Assembly: GCA_003952965.2 (NCBI GenBank)
Contig: CM025856.1
Location: 10,130,458-10,194,457, forward strand
DNA length: 64,000 nt
Reading direction: 5' to 3'
From: Morella rubra
Lineage: Eukaryota; Streptophyta; Magnoliopsida; Fagales; Myricaceae
Made by a program: the position numbers and the translations under genes. Within the stretch, counting starts at the first letter, position 1; every line of letters begins with the position of its first letter. Shown here piece after piece: positions 46,049 through 58,239 of the stretch. The notes below the pieces were generated by a model. It was not told the DNA's origin. It did not search any database and saw nothing but the letters and a program-made list of their open reading frames with translations.

Positions 46049-46612
46049 TCAAATTAAATCTCCCTTTCCAGGGGTAAACCCGGTAATAGATTCAATTCTA
46101 TTTTCTTCCTTCTTCACTTCCACAACCGAGACTAAAAATCCTTGGGCACCTCCCAGAATATACTTCCGAGCCTGCAAGGCCGATACAATCCGAGGCACTG
46201 CTTTTCTCCGAGCACTCTTATATCTATACTCTTCTCGGCCGGGTATTCTAAAAATCACTTCTTTATTAAAACAATCAACTAAAGCATGATATGTGGCCAA
46301 CCAATCCATGCCGACGATAATATCAAACTCGACCATATGCAAAAAGATCAAATCTACCAGCATCATCACCTCTCCTATTGACATAGGAAAGGCCTTAACT
46401 ACCCGGTCACATATCTTCGATATCCCTACCGGAGTGGCTACCTCTAATACCAGTTCTAAGGGCTCCATCTTTGCCCCACTCAACAAGCCACAATAATAAG
46501 AAACAAAGGAATGCGTAACACCAGAGTCAAACAAAATAGTTACAGATCCATGGGGCAAGAGAAACGTACCTGACACCACGGCACCAGTTGCCTCTTCTTC
46601 CTCTGCAGTCAA
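46049..46612 (-). pseudogene. gypsy aspartic protease
   Basis: An open frame of 187 residues holds the retroviral-type protease: ILFDSGVTHSFVS with the catalytic Asp (residue 29), then DIIVGMDWLATYHALVDC, the flap and helix region. The usual DSGA motif reads DSGV, which may weaken activity. The frame ends in a TAA where it should pass into RT; the reading switches frame there and the linker seems shortened. Confidence 0.9.
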
Positions 46613-46699
46613 AGCGAAGACTCGAGCCGGAGCAGTATTTCGTTGCTACTTCCCTTGACTGGTGGCTCCTTTGCCATTCTTTACTGGTACTTGGGGTTG

Positions 46700-47651
46700 C
46701 ATTCGAAGGGTCCATTCTGCCTTGTAGGGCAGTCCCGAGCATAATGGCTCAAACGACCACAGAGTAAGCAAATCCCGTTTACCAAACGACATTCTTGCCC
46801 AGGGTGGAATCTCTTACAATGAGGGCAAGTCTCTCCTTGATTACTTCTAAATGGAATCGTATTCCCTTGGTCCTTCCATTGGTCCCCACTATTAGCAAAC
46901 CTCTTCGCCTGGGGCTGATTTCAAGAACTACTTCCTTGCTGAGGGGAACACTTCTTCTGTCGGTCATAAAACGCCGCATTCCTCTGAATACTACGCTCCA
47001 TGATCACAACTCGCTTCACCAATTCAGCCCAGTTCTCAAAATTATGACTACACACCCTATCAAAGATTCTCAGATGTAGTCCTCCTCAAATCTCCGTGCT
47101 TTCTTTTCCTCATTAGGAATCAAGCGAGGGGCAAAATGTGACAACTCCACAAATCGAGCCGCATACTCCTCTACGGACATCGACCCTTGTACCAAAGTAG
47201 TAAATTCTCTCACCTTTACCGTCTCGAGCCGATCTTGGGAAATATCGATTCAGAAACTCCTTCTTGAATCTTTCCCAAGTAATCGGAGCTCCCTAAAGCT
47301 CCTGCGCCAGCAACGTGATCTTGGATAGCCACCATCTCTTTGCTTTCCCAGACAGCTTATAAGTGGCATACATCACCTTCTGCTCATCAGTGCAACCCAA
47401 CACATTCTGATATCGAGAATCCAATTCTCAGTAGATATCAGGTCAGTCTTGCTGTTAAAAACAGCTGGATGCTGACGATTAAACTGAACAAAGGAACACT
47501 CTTCGGTACGTTCCTCATGGCGGATAGGGTTCTAGTTCATTTGCTGAGCCATGAAACCCGCCAAATTGCGGAGCATCTCCTCCGCATTGAATCCGGGGTT
47601 TGGCTGTCCATGATCCCGATTCGGGCTCTCGTCTTCCTTATACTCAGCCAT
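46700..47651 (-). pseudogene. gypsy Gag (broken)
   Basis: The start at 47651 opens MAEYKEDESPNRDHGQPN and is stopped by TAG at codon 40 (47534-47532). Shifted frames downstream show KLSGKAKRWW and WERFKKEFLNRYFP, the core of the retrotransposon Gag domain. Near the C-terminus is a weak zinc finger, CPHCKRFHPGQEC, then a canonical CX2CX4HX4C knuckle, CLLCGRLSHYARDC (46770-46729). Several frameshifts make Gag non-functional. It lies 86 bases after the primer site, as expected. Confidence 0.85.
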
Positions 47652-47736
47652 AACGTCCCTGAAAGATAATACCCATATTATGATGACAACTACACCAAAG
47701 GGTTTAAGGATTCAAGCCTAGGCCTTATGAAATCAA

Positions 47737-47752
47737 CCATGCTCTGATACCA
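47737..47752 (-). other. tRNA-iMet primer binding site
   Basis: The minus strand reads TGGTATCAGAGCATGG two bases after the 5' LTR end. Confidence 0.9.
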
Positions 47753-48295
47753 ACTGTCATGCCCGTGCTAGTACTTACCCCATAGGCTCTCCTATAGTAA
47801 TGGAATGCACACAAGCGGGGATTACTGCACGAATTAATCATATAAAGGCCTGATAACTGGCTTTGAAAAAGCTTAGCGGAAACGTTTTAGTGAAAAGAGA
47901 TAAGTATATTAAAAAGGAAAATAATAGTTTCAGGATTTAACAAATAAGTCGACGGATAATAAAATAACTTAATCAATTAAATAGGTGGACTTACAAAAAT
48001 ATTTTAAAAACAGTCTGGTAAAGAGATGAAAATTAAGGGTAGCTTGTGACTTACAGACGAAACAAGATAAAGGGAAATCTCAAAACTATAATACAAAATT
48101 TTTCCACTAGTGCATTTTACAAAGAATAAAATCCTTCACGAGGATACAATAGTAAGAGAAAGTAAATACAAAAGTGGAAGCTGTCTACAGCTTTCCGTCC
48201 TACAACAACAGACTGCAACAAAATGTACACTAACTAACCCAAAAAACAAACAATTACAACTAATATCTAGTCGACCCTCAACTCAGTGTTTGAGG

Positions 48296-48556
48296 TTAGG
48301 TCAATAATTCATTTTTCCCGGTATCCTCTACCGGCGGCGCTGGTGGAGGAGAGACGTCAAACAAAAGAGCTGGATCAATATCAACTAGCTCAAAATCCTG
48401 AACTAAGGGGACTGGGTTTGTCGGAGGCTCTTTGAGGTACCATTGGGATTCGTACCCCACGTAAACCTCGAATGACTCAATGACAAACGTCCAGATTATC
48501 ATCACTAGAATGTATGGATCAACATCCAAAAGCTCCTCGCTCATAAAGATCAACAT
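48296..48556 (-). CDS. acidic Pro-rich ORF inside the 5' LTR (86 aa)
   Basis: On the sense strand of the gypsy element a frame begins MLIFMSEELLDVDPYILV, continues through YVGYESQWYLKEPPTNPVP and ends with DIDPALLFDVSPPPAPPVED and a short tail. It is rich in Asp, Glu and Pro. The other LTR keeps a related but broken reading (SEELLDIDH ... EVYVGYEPQWYP). I do not recognise the family. It could be a captured gene piece, an LTR-borne leader ORF or chance. Conservation of residues in both LTRs is expected from their common origin and does not by itself show selection. Confidence 0.35.
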   Translation of the reverse strand: MLIFMSEELLDVDPYILVMIIWTFVIESFEVYVGYESQWYLKEPPTNPVPLVQDFELVDIDPALLFDVSPPPAPPVEDTGKNELLT

Positions 48557-49534
48557 CTGTTACGTCCGGGGCCCACAGCCATAGCGTTACATACAAGAAA
48601 ATGAAACAAATAAAGGGGTGAGTCCTACTGACTCAGTAAGGGAGAAAAGGGATATGTTATGAACACTTATCGTAGCATGTCAACAATAAGAATTAAACAT
48701 TGATCAAAATAAACAGAATAACAATGTATGATCGATGCAATGCAGGAATGATGCATCTTTTTCCCGGCCATTTCACATTCTGTCTGAATTTCTTTCTTTC
48801 TTTCTTTCTTTTTGCTTTTCTTTTCTTTTCTTTTCTTTTCTTGTCTTGTCTGTAGAGGTGTCCTTTCTGTCTCTCTGTTTAACCCCGCAGAGTCTGGGTT
48901 AAGCGTCCCTCCTCTCCTCTGGGACTGTCCCGTGCCCAGGCACCAGAACCCTGTCAAGCGTATATTGTTTCACGCCAGGGATACCAACCACTCCTTTCAG
49001 TGGTGGCTTACACTATCCCACTGTTGTGATCGATACCGTCACCCTGTCACAGGACAACCTCTGGGTATAGGTTTTATTTCTGTCATTCTGTTATTAGATT
49101 CCCCACACCCATGACATGATGATGCAACATGTCTCATATGCTTCATTGAAAATCACGTAATCAAAAAAAATCAATGGATTTCATAAGGCATATAAAATAA
49201 AGCAATCATGTGATCAATGGATTTCATATGGCACATAAAAATGAAGCACAATAATTTCACATTAACCTTTCTTAATAATCCTCAAGTGGCCGGGTCTATT
49301 CTTCATTAAAAAGGCCTAATGTTTTCATTTCATGTGATGTTCCTGTGCTATAATTAGTCAATCAACATCTAAGTCATCATGGCTACAACGATCTAAACAC
49401 CACATGCTGTAATAGGCAAGTCCAACAACTTATATGGCTGGGTTGTTTTATTTATTTTATTTCTAAACCCACTAAGGACCGGCTATTCAAGAAGAAGCTC
49501 AAAGATTTAGGGCCCTTGCCTATTTCCAAAAGAA

Positions 49535-49890
49535 AAAGCTTCTCGAGCATATAAAGAAAAGTCTTCCCGAGCATAAAAAAAAATAGTATTCCCGGGCATT
49601 GATAAAAAACAATATAAGTCTTCCCGAACAGACAAAAACATCTTCCCGGACATTTATAAACAAAAGCTTTCCCGGGCTTTCAAAAACAATCTTCCCTGGC
49701 ATATATAGAAAAGTCTTCCCCGGGCATTCAAAAACAATCTACCCAGGCATACAAAGAAAAAGTCTTTCCCAGGCCTTCAAAAATAATCTTCCCGGGCATA
49801 TAAATCTCTTTCCCAAGCATATATATAAAAAAACAAAAGTCTTTTCCGGGCATATATATAAACAAAAGCTTCCCGGGTATATATATATAC
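49535..49890 (+). repeat. TTCCCGGGCATATA tandem array, 5' LTR
   Basis: Counterpart of 41160-41645 with the same core and fewer decayed units, but a different unit count. Open frames across it on both strands (for example 49599-49916) are translations of the repeat. Confidence 0.85.
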
Positions 49891-50714
49891 CCCTTCCTCT
49901 CAAAAGTCGAATCTAGCCCCAAGTGGTCCCCAAAGTCTTTTGGCCCCTTTCTCTTATAAGCCCTTCGCATGTTTTGTTTGGTTTAAATCCAACACAGAAA
50001 CAAAATGGGTTACTTGTCTTTTCCATCTCATGACAAAAGTCACACGTTTTATGCATAATCTAACACCTCCAATACCCCTATTTAAGACAAACTCTACACC
50101 CTTACCTTAGTTCATTGTTATACTACTTTCTTGAAGGATTAAGGCACCTAAAAATAGCAAGACACCATGTTAGGAAAAGAAAAGACAAAAGCTAATGGGA
50201 AGAAAAGTGCAGGCCGAAATACCTCACTTTTTTCCAACTTTCTCATAATCTCCCCCCTTTTTCTTTGGTCTCTTCCTCCTCTTATCCTTCGGTCAATCTC
50301 TTTGGTCACCAAGTGTTTCACGTCACTTTCCCTCTCTTTCTCTTTAAGTCAACAGAAGTTTCTCTCCTCATGTCGTTATTAGTTTTAGCCGAATAAATCT
50401 TTGCTGACAATATAAACCGAACATAACTCCCGAGTGCATTCCCCTGGGCCAATCTACACACGCTAAGCTAGAGGTCTAGGAAATTATTGTAAAGCAGGTC
50501 GTACCCATTCATAAGCAGCCACCTAATCTCCCCATATCTCACGTATCTCTTAACAAGCAGTACATTAAATTATGCGCCATTGACAAAGCCTCATCTAAAT
50601 GATTAGATAAAATATGGTAAGAATGCATTTAATGCACACCACATGGTTAAGACACGTAGAAAAAGATAACATGAAAAGGAAACTCGGGCATACAGGGCTC
50701 TGTCATCCCGCGAC

Positions 50715-51150
50715 TACAAATAAGCCCCAGGCAGTCAGCTCTCAAATACCCCCGATCATGAAACACTCAGATGCCCTAGGCATGTAACACTCAGATGCCC
50801 CGGGCATTTAGTTCTCAGCTACCCCGAGCATAATCTAAATTATCCCGGGTCCAGGTTTCAAAACTCCCGAGTAGTGCTCAGGTCTCAAAACTCCCAAGTA
50901 TGCTGCTCTCAGTCATCCCGGGAATTTAGCTCCTATACCCCATTTACCCCTGGAAATTTTTTCCGGACTCTCAATACACCCCGGGACTTTAATACTTAGT
51001 GAACCCGGGCATTACCTACTCGGTGACTCCAGGTATTTTCTCCTCCTCCCGATACTCAATACCCCGGGAATTTTCCCCATGCATTTAAACCCAATAATCT
51101 CGGGAACCACAACTCAATTACCCCGAGAATTTTTTTCCCGGGCACTCAAG
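50715..51150 (+). repeat. CCCCGGGCATTTA repeat region, 5' LTR
   Basis: Counterpart of 42485-42900 with one extra unit near 50770. The CCCGGG core is preserved more often here. Confidence 0.8.
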
Positions 51151-51280
51151 CACCTGCTCTGCTAGACCCTAGTAAAAGCTAACTCAAGGAAGAAGAAACA
51201 TATTTCACATGAGCACAACTCTTATAACTTATACATAAAACTATATTAACAAATGGAATAAACAAGGGAGGAGTGTTACA

Positions 51281-54200
51281 ATAACTCAATAGGGTATTTA
51301 TTCTGGAAGTTCTTTATAGTTTGAGATGAAGGTTCACAATGAATTCTAGTCTTCTTGAGCTTCCAACAGATAGTTTATCCAAATTTAACAACCATCTGTT
51401 ATTTTAGTTACGTATCGAACTCCAGGGGAACTCCATGTACCCTCAAAATTTAGTTCCGCCTCAAACTCGTAGAAGTAGACTAAATGTTGACTACAGGTAA
51501 ACTTTAAACTTCAGCTAGTACTAGAAGTAAACTAGTTTTTGCAAATAGTCTGTAATCATGTAGGGCTTCAATAATCTTCAATCCCGGGAATTATACAGAC
51601 ACAACCAATGTTCACAAAGTTGGATGAATCATTTAAACATTTACACAAAGCCGAAGGCTCAATTTATGAAAATACTCAATAATCTCCTTCTAATATTGAT
51701 AATCATGAGGTATAAATGGTGTAGCTTGGAACAGCTCCCAAGACTAGGTAATTAGTCTTATATCCCCACATAGAGCTTTCCACTTACCTATAACTTGTTG
51801 GCTACTTATTCTAAATTTAATTCAAATTTTTGAGACTCTGTAATTACCACTCCTGTGTTATAAAATATTACTACAACATAAGATAAAAAAAATTGTACAT
51901 GTGTTTATATTGCTTTATAAGTTAAGCCAAGTTTACATGAGTTTACACTTTTATTTAAACTCGAATGTAATTTGTTCAAATCAATCTCATCATGCAAATT
52001 GCTCAAAACAACAGATCGAGGCATTCCCTGTCTTACTAATTAATGCGTCCTTCAATATAGCACATCTCATGTACCCTTACTCAAGGTCTTACATTACCGG
52101 GTTAGAAAGATGAGGCACCCATTTTTTTTCTATCTTTTTATCAATTTCATAGTAGCAATATATGCCACTTGAATTACGCCAAAAACAAAATTAATTACCC
52201 AAAAATATATGGCCACTTGATTTCTTATCATTTTTTAGCCAAATTCTGAAGAGAATAACGACGGGAACGCCCGCTAATTAGATTCAACTTCCTGTTCTTA
52301 TCAACGACGAAGGTCAACTAGTACTTGATTCCACCATTTTTAAGGAGACATAACCCTTAAGTTCTGCGTCTTCCCTTCCTTTCCAATCAGGATCTTCTCC
52401 ATGATAAATATAGCTAGCCCTTTTGGACTCTTGCAGGCTATGCTATTGGCGAGGATATCATTAAGGAAGAAGACAATTCCATCGTGCATGATGGAGCAGA
52501 AGAGTATCAAGGAGGCTCTTGGGTTCTGTAACCGGTGGCTTTCTAGCCTTTAGGAACTATTCAATCGTGCACCGAAGAATTTGAGAGTAGATGAGTGTGG
52601 ACTAGATTTTGAGATTCAAGTAGTGAAAGAAGAAGCTGAAAATGTAAGCATTACAGTAAAACAAGAGCCAACAATGTAAGCAATCTTAAGTAAACCCTAC
52701 TTCGGGAAGGGAAAGCGCTAGAGGAACCATCAGAGAGGAAAAAATGGGTCCATCGCGTAGGTGGACATAAACATTCCGGTCTGCAAGGAGGTTACTCAAA
52801 TTTTCTAGATATCATTCCAGAACAAAGTCAAGCCACGCTCTATTGGAGGGCCTAAATGCCTCAACCGGCGGGAGAAGTATATATCCAGTGTTTGCAGGAA
52901 ACAAGGAAAATCAACTGGTGGACTCTACCATTGGAGGTATACAAAAAAGAGAAGTCATTTCAATTGTTCCTCAATTAAAGAAGATATACGCTGCAGATGA
53001 ATAATGTCAAATTTAATCCCGGAGTCATAAAAGAAAAAGAAAAACTAATTCCACCGGCCTTAAAGAGACTTGCCAAAGATACCGAAAATAAGAAACTCAG
53101 CTGCGCTGTTTCAGCCATTTAACAAGGCATATGCTAGCTATCTTTATATTAGAGGGAATAAGAGATCTAGAATTCTTAGTATGTATATGTGTGTTGTATA
53201 TATAGGTCAAGATAGCTTTAGAATTTTTAAGATAATTAATGATTATTTTCATTTTTAATAGTTGAGATCTTGTCTCGCTTTCTTTTCTTTTTAGGATAAA
53301 AAGAAACGAAGAAACCTAAAAGCTCTATATATCCTAAAAAGAAACGAAGAAACCTAAAAGCTCTATATTACCTACATTTTTTTGAATTAAGATCCTCTGT
53401 TATTCTCTGCCTAAATTACATGGTAAAATTTCAAGAGAAATAGACACTAAAAAATTCCATTGCAAGGTCCATGCTATTCGAAATTTAAAATTTTAATTAA
53501 GATCCACTTGCTGTGTCCATCTCTCTCTAAATTCTAACATGCAATACAAACAGGAAATTACGGGAAGATCTTAATCCCATTTCTCTCGTGCTGCCAGCCT
53601 GCCATAAAAGTTAAACTAGATCTTTGAATTAATAGGATTGATATTTTAGCTTTACTTACCATACATTTCGAATAATACCAACTGTCATAATTTGGGCTGG
53701 CAAATATTTAATCATATGAATCAGAAAGACCTTCAAACTACCCCACTTTTTCTTCCAAACACCGAGACCTCAATTCACGCCCCCAAGGCTAACAAACCTC
53801 CCTCAAATTTGTCTTTTTCCTCCCCAAAACCTTTTCCAGTGACAGTTAGTAATATCGATCGAACCAACAATCTTTCATTTCCTTGGCAAAGAGTACGTTG
53901 GAAAAACAACGGACAAATACTGCGTCTGACATGCGTACGTCGATGAACAAACAATCTACTTCAAGATTTTGAATTGCAAAACTTGAAACTCATATGAAGG
54001 ACAGACATAATCTTACTGTCTTAGGTTTCTTCTCGCTATATACAGTTACCAGCAAGTAATAGCTATAGTACAATGCAGATGCTCAAAATAAAAATGCTTC
54101 TCCTATTATTACCCTTCCATAGAAAAGCACGCACCAAAGTAACACACAAGTTCTCCGTCTCCTAAAACACAGTAAGCAAACCTAAACATACCAAATTGAT

Positions 54201-54445
54201 GTAAGTACAGCGAGTACATGACCTGCTGTAAGTCCATCTTGAATAATTACCACCAACAGATATGGTCTATAGCTTTCACGAAAGTATACAGATGACATTC
54301 CTTACCCAAACTCTGATGCGGACTAGCTTCCACTAATTATAAGGACGACTGATAAGTTCACGCTGCATTATTAGACAATTCTCAGCTATGCCTTACATAT
54401 AAAACCCTTTCAACTTCAATAACTACCATGCAGGTGATTTTCTGC
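51281..54445. other. no gene recognised; 3' flank of KNOX locus
   Basis: 51281 onward may continue the sequence interrupted by the gypsy element. 52300-53260 has scattered short frames without a motif. The part from about 54200 is probably the former 3' UTR of the KNOX locus. Confidence 0.45.
53297..53368 (+). repeat. tandem repeat, two 38-bp units
   Basis: TAAAAAGAAACGAAGAAACC and the following AAAAGCTCTATAT recur without change at 53297 and 53335. The identity indicates a recent duplication. Confidence 0.85.
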
Positions 54446-55021
54446 TCATGGTCCCAAACGGTAATGACCATCACCCATGTAATGACCATCCATGTAGATA
54501 GTGGCATTCTGTGGATGTAGTCCATCCATCACCATAAACTGCAGATCTTCAGAAGGCTTCCAGTGCCGTTTTCTTTGGTTTATGAACCAGTTATTTATTT
54601 GCTTCTGGTCTAAACCAGTTGATTCAGCCAAGGCCACCTTTTCTGTCTCCTGCATATCCACAGAAAATAATAGACAAATGTTTTCTGATCCCAATCTACT
54701 GTTATGCAAGAAGGTACCCAAAAAGAGTTTAAATAGTTTGAATTTAGTACAAAAGGTTAAGACATACCGAAGGATAAGGCCACTTATAGTGCAACTCCCA
54801 CCAGCTAAGTAGCTTTTGTCTGGCATCTTTGGGTAGTTTACCTTTCTTCTTTTTCTTGGAAAGCTCTTGCTTGAGGCTGCTTAAGTAACCACTATACTTC
54901 CTCAACAGGTGGTTCTTAAGTTCACGGTCTTCAGCACGTGGATCAATCTCTGGTAGTTCTGTTTCTCCAGCACTATTATCTTGATCCTCTTCAGATGAAC
55001 CAACATCTTCACACTTATCAT

Positions 55022-58000
55022 CTGTACAATTGTCCAAATGGGAAATTTGATCAAATAATGGTTATGACCAATTTGATCGAATAATATTCTAGCATACGGC
55101 CAAGAACTCTAAATAGTTACCATGCATCCAGTGGTCATCAAATTTTCTGCACTAGATACCAAATTAAACATTAATGAGATACACAGAAATGAAAAGTAAT
55201 GAAATCTTCTCCATTATGAGCAGAAGGAATCGATCAGAAATGTTTTCTTTTCAATCCCTTCCAAGAGAAAAAAAAATTCAAAATTGGTTTCAAATCCGCC
55301 CCAATAACCATGTCTGCCCTCAGTATGGCGTGCCTTTGGTCAGGCCACTTGCTCATGACCCATCAACAATAAAGACATCAGTTCGGACCATTTCTACTTT
55401 GTAATTCTGATCTTTTTCAAAATTGGACAGAACAAACAGGTATACTTATAACAATTTTGCACAATTCTCACAGAAACACCCTAAAATGTGCGCAGCTTAG
55501 TTCTATCTAAATAAAATGCTGATCCACGTATGTTTGTTTGCTATCCCCACAATGCATACACAGTTTATATGATTACACAAAGAAGTAGTACCTCACAATA
55601 GAAACAAGATTGCATAAGTTTGAATCTCCATTTCAAAAAGCAATAAACAGAAAAAAAACACACCTCAAATTATGGGCTAAACTTCCTAAATATTTTATTT
55701 AATATGTTCTCATTTTGGCTCCACAATTTAACCCATGCACCCAGGGGATTAGAATACTTGATCTGCCATCCACCGCCGCATCTTACTGGTGGTGGAAATG
55801 CCATTTGAGCTAAAGTCTGTTGGCAAATCCAGTAAACTATCAACATATGTAAACTTGCTGATCTTTGGGTGTCCACAATCCCAAAGTGGTGAATTTGAGA
55901 ATCTCACATCTGATGAACAAAATGCAACAATTATTGACTTGATATTTGCTATCCATAAGGCAAGCATTGATCATGCATCCATAAGACCATTCCTTCTGAC
56001 CATCATTTTTGCACTCCGCAAAATTCTTAGTTCCATTCGTCCTTCAACATCCATATTTCAACCACACTATGGTATATGGCATGGAAGTAATTTCTCATGT
56101 GCCCGACACTGTAACGCACAAAGGATGTTGGCCAGTTCGTCAAATTAAAACTGCTTCAAATCTTGTAATTTACCATACCAATACCTTCAAGAAACTGAAT
56201 TAATATGCTTTATGAAGAACCTCCCATTGGAAGACATAGTTCCCCAAAGCTCAATACAACAAGAGAAGTAAAATCACAGTCTTCAAAAGTTAAACTTGCC
56301 AGCACATAAAGCAACGGATCTCCGGAACAGAAACCACAAACCAAGCAAAAAATGATGGATAAACAGACACGCCATCACAAGAAACAAGGAGTTAAAAGTT
56401 GGTCTAATTAACAAAGGCCAATTGCTGTACCAGTGAGAAAGAGAGATTCACTCAAATAAATGGAGTGAATTATGAAGAGGCCCCCAAATAACATCAACAA
56501 AAATAGCAAAGAATAACATTCTAATCAGAAGGATATAGAATGCATGAACTAATTGATGAGAATTCAACGCCAAACAAGCTAATCCGCATGTCATAAGGCA
56601 TGTTCTAGTACATCTTAGACTAATAACATAACTAATCATACAAAAAAAATCTATTAACGATGTTCTATGCATGAAGCTTTTAGCAGAGATGCAAACATGC
56701 AAAAATTGGGATAAGGCAATAGGATTATTAAAAATATACCACTAGCATATATGACTGACAATCTTTTTGTTTTGACAATGATCACCAATGCAATTTATAA
56801 CTAATCCAGAACCTCCCACATATGATCTAGGTACCAAAGAAAAAAGCTTACTACCATCCGCGAATTAATGGAGATTGCCAATAAAACATGAGTTTTGCCA
56901 TGCTTATTCAAGTGAGAATTTTTATTATCCAGTAATACAGATTGACAACTAGTGAGAGTGAGAAAAAGTATATACATTGAAAAAGCACCTACATACCGAG
57001 TAATTTTTTAATTGTTTCAGAGACAGAACACCTGTTTTCCTTACCAGCACAAATGGAGCTAACACCTTCGAAAAAGACTGCATGAACATTCAGTGCACCT
57101 CATGAAGGCCAACGTCAAAAAATGCGTTATAGATTTCTAATTAAGTAGAGGGCCGGCCGGACGCAAACATGTAGAGACCACAGTCTATCAATATCGAGAA
57201 TGAAATAACCATTAATTGTACTAGAAATAACCTTTTCCCCTCGCATTGTTAATCTGGGTACAGAAAAAGACTGGACTTGTGAATGGCCGAAAAGAAAACA
57301 AAACTGGGACATAAATATCAGACATGGAGGATAAATATTTCTGACAAGAGTAACGTACAAACTATGCACAAGGGTTTACAGTGATTGGACCACTATCCTA
57401 TGCCTCGTTACTTTTCAGTCGCTAGTGATCATCGAGGAAAAATGAATAAAAATAGAAATAAAACGACATCAATTGTTGTCATAGATAATAAGGGAAATGG
57501 CGATAATAATGAGGCCGCCCATGTCGTCGATGTCGAGGCATATGTTTATCACGGAAACCGATAGAATCCGCATGAGATTTCACTAGCAGATGAAGAAAGA
57601 TAAATCTAGATTTTGGGGAAGAAACTCTAATAAGAATGATATGTCAGAATACTCCGGCCGTGTAAAGCTAACCCATTACTGAAACGAACGTGCGCGATTC
57701 AACAGGTTATAGTACCATACAAGCGCGCCGTATTCACTCCTTTGCGTGCATTTTTGAACGTATACAGACTACCCACAACCAATTGAGCTCGTGATTAGGG
57801 TTTCGGTCAGCCACTCGTGATAAAGGTAGTTGCCTCTCGCTCTCTCTCTCTCTCTCATAGGTCTTTTCCTTCACTATTGGAAGGCGTTGTGTGGGTCAAA
57901 CTTTCATTATTGGCAACAAGAAGTGACACCCAGTAAGCCAGGGACAGCTCTAAGCTTCTCTGGGAGCCTGAAGCACACCTTATACTATCTTTTTTTTTTG

Positions 58001-58239
58001 TTAAACACACACCTTATACTATCAATATCGACGAATAACTGCCCCATTTCTGGGGAACGACGATTTTTTAATTTTGCGACAAATAGAATAGGGGCATGTA
58101 TCCATAGAATATATAGAAAGAACTTCTCTACGAATAGAAGTGTACATAGATTATTGTAGAATAGGCAACTCAGAAACAAGAAAAGGAAGACATACTTTCC
58201 TCTGAAAATAGGTTAATTTAGGTATATAGAGAGAAGTAC
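55022..58239 (-). other. large intron 3 of the KNOX locus
   Basis: Between donor GTACTT (58239) and acceptor TACAG (before 55021). No coding sequence of a known family was seen inside; frames at 55749-56148 have no motif. A (CT)n run lies at 57838-57855. The intron may hold regulatory elements, but none can be named from sequence alone. Confidence 0.7.
57974..58023 (+). repeat. 16-bp direct repeat flanking a poly(T) insert
   Basis: CACACCTTATACTATC occurs exactly at 57974-57989 and 58008-58023, enclosing 18 bp of TTTTTTTTTTGTTAAACA. This is the form of a target duplication around a tiny, 5'-truncated retroposon with a poly(A) tail on the minus strand. Confidence 0.6.

Larger units (their letters stand above)
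39213..51280 (-). mobile_element. Ty3/gypsy retrotransposon with giant LTRs
   Basis: A 12.07-kb element on the minus strand: 5' LTR 51280-47755, primer site, gag, protease, RT, RNase H, integrase, polypurine tract and 3' LTR 43027-39213. The order protease-RT-RNase H-integrase is that of Ty3/gypsy. The LTRs begin TGTAACAC on the coding strand. Flanking 5-mers ATACC and ATAAC agree at four of five positions. The coding part is only about 4.7 kb, so LTRs make up over half of the element. Stops, frameshifts and catalytic changes show it is inactive. The sequence best resembles the Tekay/Del-type lineage, but no chromodomain was found. Confidence 0.95.
47755..51280 (-). repeat. 5' LTR of the gypsy element (3526 bp)
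   Basis: Matches 39213-43027 along its length and has TG...CA ends (plus strand TGTCATGCCC ... GTGTTACA). It holds a (TTTC)n tract (48788-48848), two CCCGGG-containing arrays, and a sense-strand acidic ORF (48556-48296). A 27-bp duplication around AACACTCAGATGCCC (50763-50810) is absent from the other LTR. Confidence 0.9.

Noticed and set aside
49520..49970. Several open frames on both strands with repeated SFPG-like residues
   Set aside because: They are translations of the CCCGGGCAT tandem array in the LTR; the same happens at 41149-41334.
52430..52690. Protein-like stretch with EEYQGGSWVL
   Set aside because: Broken by stops in every frame and without a recognisable family.
55749..56148. 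Overlapping frames inside the KNOX intron
   Set aside because: No family motif; located in the long intron 3 and probably chance.
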